A stretch of DNA of 36,135 nucleotides, taken from NCBI RefSeq assembly GCF_000090795.2, contig NW_003546246.1, positions 853,821-889,955 on the forward strand, given 5' to 3'. The position numbers were made by a program, and so were the translations under genes. A model generated the notes under the pieces. It was not told the DNA's origin and did not search any database. It saw nothing but the letters and a program-made list of their open reading frames with translations. Every line of letters begins with the position of its first letter. Position 1 is the stretch's first letter. This document shows positions 30,207 through 36,135 of the stretch, piece by piece. This DNA is from Amphimedon queenslandica (Eukaryota > Porifera > Demospongiae > Haplosclerida > Niphatidae).

Positions 30207-31475
30207 TTAATGGTGGAAGGAACTCATGTCTGCTGGTAATGATTATGGTTACTTTGCCAATCCTTCCAAATCCTGGTTACTTGTCAAACCTAATGTCCTC
30301 GTAACTACAAAATTACTATTCGCCAACACTAACATCAACATGACATCTAATGGATGCAGATACCTTGGTAGCCCTATTGGATCTCATCAATTTGTTAGTG
30401 AATACATTTTTAATACAATGAGTGAGTGGGTTAACTAACTAGAAAAACTAGCAACCATTGCTAAGACTCAATCAACCCCATGCTGCATATTCTATTCTCA
30501 CTCCCGGCTTTCTCAGTAAGTTCACATACCTGTTTAGAACTACACCTATTGTCTCAACATTCGTTGAACCAGTAGAAAAAATGATACACTGTAAGCTAAT
30601 TAAAATTTATCTGGTGAAGCTAGTATGAGTAATATAACCAGATCCATTTTCTCTCTTCCAGTTAGACTTGGTGGTCTTGGTATTAGGGATCACTTATCTC
30701 AACATTATAATGACTCCACATTCATCCTCTCTCCTCTCATTAATGCTATCTCTGAGCCAAACTCTACTGTATCAGTCTCTTTGATCATTTCTGACATTTC
30801 GTCGAAAAAATGTCAGGTGAAACAGAGTCATAAGGAGAAACTAATTTAACTATCACTTCCATAAATGACTTAATCACTGATGCCTCTCTCCTTCGATGTC
30901 TAGTAAGCCTGGTGCCTTCTCTTGGCTCACTGCACTACCCATATAAGAGCATGGTGTTGTTCTACATAAAGTTGCTTTTTGTAACAGCAGACCTTATTAC
31001 ATAGATCTTTCCTGATGTTCAAGTTGAACCAACTCTCGAAGCATTATCTGGTGAAACATTTTCCCACCAGTCTGCCATCACTGATGATAATGCTAGGGCT
31101 GACATTGCTGTGTGCAGTTTCTGGTCATTAAGGCAACGGTCCTTTCTAGATGTACGTGTCTTATATCCTTTCTCACACCTACAATAAATTATCTATTAAA
31201 GCCTGCCATAGGAGAAACGAGAAGGATAAAAGACGCCAAAATGGGTTAAAGGATCTGTAATGTTGAGCATGCCTCTTTTATACCACTAGTTTTTACCACT
31301 GCAGCAGGAATGGGTCCATCACCATCTACTTTCTATAAACAACTTTCATACAGACTCTCTATTTGTTACTCCAAATCCTACTCTACCATACTTAACTAGA
31401 TTCGTTGCCATATTTCATTCTCTCTTCTTAGGAACTCCATTATGTATCTCAGAGGTGCACGCTCATCTTACCATC
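30207..31475 (+). pseudogene. retroelement reverse transcriptase, C-terminal part (same family as the minus-strand half)
   Basis: Plus strand: WWKELMSAGNDYGYFANPSK (30211), CRYLGSPIGSHQFV, LPVRLGGLGIRDHLSQH (about 30655), then in other frames FSWLTALPI (about 30920), DDNARADIAVCSFWS followed by SFLDVRVLYPF (about 31085-31170), EHASFIPLVF-like sequence, and SIMYLRGARSSYHHP (31436-31475). These are the segments that follow YADD in this family as I recall it. RADIA...DVRV could be a restriction-like endonuclease core (inference). Several stops and frameshifts make it non-functional. Confidence 0.75.
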
Positions 31476-31568
31476 ATCCCTGTCACTCGTTCCAATCTCA
31501 AGAGCAAGCTCTCTCAGATAGTAGGTTTACTAACCCACATACATTGTACATACGACATGTATATACTA

Positions 31569-32390
31569 CAGTAGAAGACAAAATAAAGTTCACGTTCTAC
31601 AGAAACGATACAAATACGAAACGGCTTAAAATACAATACTATGCATTGCATTAGAGTACCGTTTAAACAATTAAAAAACGGAAGTTTTCCGTTTTATTAC
31701 CGTTTATACGGAAAAAGAACGGGTGTACAGTAAATTACACGTGGGTGCAGCGTGGTTGACTGGTTGAAGAGGAGACTTTATTGGGTCACTGAGCGTTCGC
31801 TCAAGCCATGTTTCACCTATCTGAGCTACACAAAACCATAGGCAAACGTAAGATAACTTGTACAAACATTAACTGTTTTGTTTTTCCATAGGTTTAGCAA
31901 CAAATCTCCCTCCAATGATACGGCTCTGAAGCGGAGTGAAATCAGTGAATAGGAGAACTGAAGTGCATCATAGATTGGCAACATTAACTGATTTGTAGTC
32001 AAAGAATAACTATTTATTTGTATAAACAACAATAAACGCACACTATAAATTTTCTTCTTCATTCTTTATACTGGTACAAATTGCAACCTACGGTGAAAAT
32101 ACAGTGTTATAGAGTATAGTATTCTTACCAGAAGATGACAGGAGGCTTCTACTATACAGCAACAACTAATAAATGACCAAACTGGCTGAAATAGAACCAA
32201 GAACAAACCAAAACAAATATGATTTTTTTTACAAACCACACCTACTCTTCCGCATTGCCACGCCCTAAATTATTGCAATTGTTTTATTTCAGTTTTTTAA
32301 AAACGGTACAAAAATGAAAACGGTACGAACGGTGTTGTTGTACCATCGTTCTACAGTGCTAAAACGTGAACTTTATTTTGTCTTCTACTG
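31569..32390. mobile_element. TA-flanked MITE, 822 bp
   Basis: The left end CAGTAGAAGACAAAATAAAG (continuing TTCACGTT) matches the inverted right end exactly over at least 26 nt. Both sides are flanked by TA (31567-31568, 32391-32392). The similarity extends inward through ACGGT/ACCGT-rich sequence. No transposase frame lies inside; 31826-32062 on minus is not protein-like. Confidence 0.85.
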
Positions 32391-32541
32391 TATGTCTTGT
32401 ATAACATTTGAATTTTTATCTCAGACACACATAAGTACATGTATACTCTGTATTTTTATTATAATTAATAGTCAGCTCATGAAGCTCAAAAAAAACTATA
32501 CATACATTAATACATGTACATTGTCTCTCCCATACAGTATG

Positions 32542-32728
32542 GTCACTACACGTACCCATGGAACTTCTTCTCTAACACTAACTTTATTCACATTCTCTAC
32601 AGGATACTACTCACTAATGGTAAGTTACACGTACATATAAAACGATACACACATTAACACTAACCAATTCTCATTTCTAGTCAAAATGGCTCAGTGTGCA
32701 ATCAATCACACCAGCAATAGCTCCCTTT
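32542..32728 (+). other. possible exon pair of an unidentified gene
   Basis: An open frame ending FTFSTGYYSLM at 32619 is followed by GTAAGTTAC. After about 60 nt, TTTCTAG precedes TCAAAATGGCTCAGTGTGCA. Splicing would join ...YYSLM to SKWLSVQSITPAIAPFYLY before a stop. It leads directly into the tandem array, whose units repeat similar splice-like signals. No family recognised; weak call. Confidence 0.3.
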
Positions 32729-32754
32729 TATCTTTATTAGGTATAAAGTACAAC

Positions 32755-34110
32755 AAACTATAACAAAGGTAAGCCACAATAACACACAAATGTACTTACA
32801 TTTATCTATACAGCTGCAATTGTACCAGTATCATTTAATAGAAAAATCATGCTTGTACTACACTGCTATTTATCTGTTCATAACTATAAAGAACATCAAA
32901 GTGTAATAAAGAAAAGTAAGCCACAATAACACACATACATGTACTTACCTTTATCTATACAGCTGCTATTGTGCCAGCAAAATTGAATAAAAAATCATAC
33001 TTGTACTAGACAGCCATTTCTCTGTTTATACCTATAAAGAACAACAATGTGTAATAAAGAAAGGTAAGCTACAATAATGCACATACATGTACTTACTTTT
33101 ATCTATACAGCTGCTATTGTACCAGCATCAATTAATAAATCATACTTGTACTAGACTGCCATTTATCTGTTTATAACAATAAAGAACAACGAAGTGTAAT
33201 AAAGAAAGGTAAGCTACAATAACGCACATACATGTACCTACTTGTGGTCTATACAGCTTGTTATTGTGCAAGGATTATTGATTAAAAAAAATCACATTTG
33301 TATAAAGAACAATGTGTGATAAAGAAAGGTAACCTACAGTAACACACATACATGTACTTGCTTATATCTATACAGCTGCTATTGTACCAGCATTATTGAA
33401 TTAAAAAGTCATACTTGTATTCGACTGCCATTTTTCTGTGCATAAATATAAAGAACAAAGTATAGTCAAGAATGGTTAGCAACAATAACACACATACAAG
33501 TACTTACTTTTATCTGTACACTGCTATTGTAACAGCATCATTGAATAAAAGTCATACTTGCACGAAACTGCCATTTATCTGTCTATAACTATAAAGAACA
33601 ACAAACTATAATAAAGAAAGGTTAGCTACAATAACACACATACATGTACTGACTTTTATCAATACAGCTGCTATTGTACCAGCATCATTGAATTAAAAAA
33701 TTATAGTTGTACTAGACTGCCATTTATATATTTATAACTACAAAGAACCACAAAGTGCAATAAAGAAAGGTAAACTACAATAACACATACATGTACTTCT
33801 TGTGGTCTATACAGCTTGCTACTGTACCAGCATCAATGGATAAAAAAATTATAGTTGTACTAGACTGTCATTTATCTGTTTATAACTATAAAGAACAACA
33901 AAGTATGATGAAGAAAGGTTAGCTACAATAACACACATACATGTACTTACTTTTCGTCTATACAACTTGTTATTGTACCAGCAACCTTAAATAAAAAGTC
34001 ATACTTGTACTAGACTGCCATTTATCTGTTTATAACTATAAAGATTGACAAAGTACAGTAAAGAAGGTAAGCTACAATGAAACACATCTTAACCTACTAT
34101 TGTCTACGCA
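32755..34110 (+). repeat. tandem minisatellite, about ten units of roughly 120-150 bp
   Basis: The landmark GGTAAGCTACAATAACACAC (or GGTTAGC...) recurs near 32768, 32916, 33064, 33209, 33329, 33472, 33618, 33767, 33915 and 34066. Each unit continues ATACATGTACTTACTTTTAT, then CTATACAGCTGCTATTGTAC, then CATACTTGTACTAGACTGCC. Units are mostly 140-150 bp, with one near 119. No open frame is maintained. Confidence 0.92.
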
Positions 34111-34860
34111 GCTTGCTAGTGTGACAATCTTTTGCACCTCAAATAACAGCCATTCTTGCTATTATACCTATATTGAAGTAGCTTCCTAGTCAGTTGTATA
34201 TCCTTATAGGCACACAGATTAAAGCAACAGCTCAACTCTAAACTGGTTGTTGACAGTTGGCTGGCTGTACATACTTTAAAAATTATTTATAATTTCGAAT
34301 ATATTTGAACATTTTCAATCATATACACTTACCTTTAAGCTTCCGTAGTTCCTTTTTGGGTTATACTGAGGAAAGGGTACTACCTCATTAAAATTCATAA
34401 TGATGCATGGCCAGTGGTCATGCACTGCTGGTTCAACAGTGACATGTGCCGGTAGGTGTTGTCACAAAATGGTCGACAAAATTTTATTTTTATGAAAACA
34501 GCAACAGCTAGAAACTAGAGAATGCAAGCGATAAAAAGCAGAGGGAGCAAGAGATAGGACCCTGAAAACCAATTACTTGTGTGTCAAAACAGCTGGAAAA
34601 TGTAATTATATCATACATTTACTGCTTGTGTAATTATTATACTATTATAGTTTGTAGGTACGATCAGTGGGTACTGTTCTACTATACAAGAAATGATATT
34701 GTTCAATGCATTTTGGTGGGGACTGTCCAATTTCATTCTCACAAATTCAGGCAGGTATGTATGGAACAGTTGAGAATGCATTGTTTGAGTTTTTCTCATC
34801 TTTCCTTTGCACAGACTAGATATGCTCCTGTGACCGGGTCAACAAAATGTTAGTAGTGGT
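34111..34860. other. non-coding stretch
   Basis: Nothing recognisable. The 90-residue plus-strand frame (34581-34853) and its minus overlap have no domain-like pattern. Confidence 0.5.
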
Positions 34861-35170
34861 GGACAGTACGATGGGTATAGTTCCATCTGAGTAACCTATC
34901 AAGGCCATTTCTGTTCCTTCAAGTACCCAATGACCTTCAACTAAACGACTCCTATTGTACGTCCTTGGTCCAAACTTTGATTCATCGATCTCAGCATCTA
35001 TACCAGGGCCACCAATTTCAACAGGATGATCAATGAATTATTGAGCCTAAACGTCACGTATGAAATTGTACCAGTTGATACCCGTTTTTTCACTGATCTG
35101 AAATGTGACATTCTGATGTAACTGCTTAAAACGACATCAAATTTCCTGAACTTCCTTGATCAGATCTAAC
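34861..35170 (-). pseudogene. ISXO2/Merlin-type DDE transposase fragment
   Basis: Minus strand: QISEKTGINWYNFIRDV, stop, AQ, stop, FIDHPVEIGGPGID, then AEIDESKFGPRTYNRSRLVE and GHWVLEGTEMALIGYSD. The EIDESKF and GHWV blocks are hallmarks of ISXO2-like (IS1595/Merlin) transposases, where the Asp of IDES is the first catalytic residue. The next catalytic Asp and the third acidic residue are not found downstream, so only about 100 residues remain, with two stops (Cys and Trp positions). Termini were not located. Confidence 0.78.
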
Positions 35171-36135
35171 AATGATGTCTTTGTCGACCATAGATCAATT
35201 ATTCTTATGATAGTATAGAGTGATAGAAATGAAGTGCAGATATTTGCAAACTGCGTGTGTGTAATATTTACTGCAAGTTAATTTGTTGCTAAACTTGATA
35301 TCATTTCTTCAAATAATAAAAGCAGTACACTATGGGGCAAAATAGTTTACCACACTGAGAAATGCCTCTAGTTGTGATGTTTTGTAAGAATTAGAGCCCT
35401 TAATAATGCTTTTTAATAGCTATTGGTTTTTTATTAATGTTGCTAATTAATTTGCTGCTGATATTGGTACCTATTAAAGGAAAGGAATAAATGTAAATTA
35501 TCAATTATGCTATTTTATGTGTGGTTTCTTAAGCCACTTTCTTTTTCTCAATCTGCCACGTTGAGAGTGCTTGAACAGTTTACTATGTCCTCTATGCACA
35601 TTATGTAAGTGATTATACACTGACAACCATTTCTCATAAATCAGGTCTTGGTTATCTCCTGCAGTACACATGATTGACCGATATTAATGCTTAACCTTGC
35701 TTTGGGCCCCCTCTCTTACAATTTCACTCTTTTTCTTCAGATAACTTATCTAGTTTCTTCTTTAATCCTATGTAGAGTTGCATTGTCATTTATTTATGCT
35801 AAACAAACCTTTCGCAATATGTCATGCATCAAACTTGTGTTTTATTTCTCGTACCTCTTCTCTCATTCTTTTAGTTAACTATCTGGCTATGCCTGTCAGA
35901 AACAATTGAGCTTGTATTTAATCCCTCCTCCTCTGAATGGTTGATTGCCCAGATGAAACCTTCCTTTTCCATGTTTGTACTTCTTCATTAATCTACAATT
36001 AAAAATGAACTATACAAATTAAATTTGAAATTTACCTGTACTACCTGTGTACCGTCTATCCGGATATTAGTATTAGTATAAATTTTTGATTTAGAAAATT
36101 GTTGTGAAACTAAACTTTTACGATTTCCAAGAAAT
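35171..36135. other. non-coding stretch
   Basis: AT-rich; no frame resembles a protein. The 63-residue frame at 35687-35878 is hydrophobic, without further support. Confidence 0.5.

Noticed and set aside
26711..31475. Viral origin of the reverse-transcriptase sequences
   Set aside because: No capsid, protease or envelope-like frame. The motifs fit retrotransposon and Penelope-like reverse transcriptases.
32755..34110. CRISPR-like array
   Set aside because: Units are contiguous tandem repeats without unique spacers, and the DNA is eukaryotic.

Overview
The window looks like AT-rich nuclear DNA from a metazoan. A marine invertebrate, perhaps a demosponge, is the best guess. The reasons are spliceosomal introns of about 45-265 nt inside the coding remnants, no bacterial-style operons, and transposon families that I associate with sponges, cnidarians and other aquatic animals. 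I see no convincing host gene, tRNA, rRNA or CRISPR array. Almost everything interpretable is a mobile element or its decayed remains. One run of N (12041-12544) is an assembly gap. All family names come from reading the translations; no database search was run.

Layout. 1-3857: non-coding, with a pogo/Tigger-like terminus fragment near 1249. 3858-6917 (+): decayed transposase-like gene followed by a zinc-knuckle-like cluster, a Ser/Thr/Pro repeat linker and a C-terminal OTU-like (deubiquitinase-type) domain. 6930-7940: duplicated sequence and short hairpin-forming repeats. 9986-15979: a Tc1/mariner (IS630-like) element with matching termini and TA target sites. It carries a decayed transposase on the minus strand and an intact convergent 280-residue second ORF on the plus strand. 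A second transposon, 11749-15424, is inserted inside its transposase gene. That element has a perfect 6-bp target duplication, TAT...ATA ends and very long inverted arms, and I assign it to an IS3EU-like group. Its two arms each contain the same promoter-proximal sequence and N-terminal exon. One arm leads into an integrase-type DDE core (+), the other into a HECT-like E3 ligase C-lobe (-).

16868-19293 (+): multi-exon DUF7869-type transposon gene, interrupted in one exon by a 238-bp MITE. 20577-23463: another decayed transposase gene with GTACGTCCGTCAC-like repeats at its edges. 24170-31475: a rearranged retroelement cluster. The N-terminal and catalytic part of a reverse transcriptase lies on the minus strand (26711-24993), and the missing C-terminal part lies on the plus strand (30207-31475), as if split by an inversion. 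Between them sit a foldback element, ATT/CT-rich minisatellites, one arm of a 250-bp inverted repeat pair and a Penelope-like reverse transcriptase (-). 31569-32390: a TA-flanked MITE. 32760-34110: a tandem array of roughly 145-bp units, each carrying splice-site-like sequences. 34861-35170 (-): ISXO2/Merlin-type transposase fragment.

The most notable system is the nested pair at 9986-15979, especially the long-arm element in which two convergent genes share a duplicated 5' end and one encodes a ubiquitin-ligase-type lobe. With the OTU-bearing element at 3858-6917, two unrelated mobile elements in this window carry ubiquitin-pathway-type domains.
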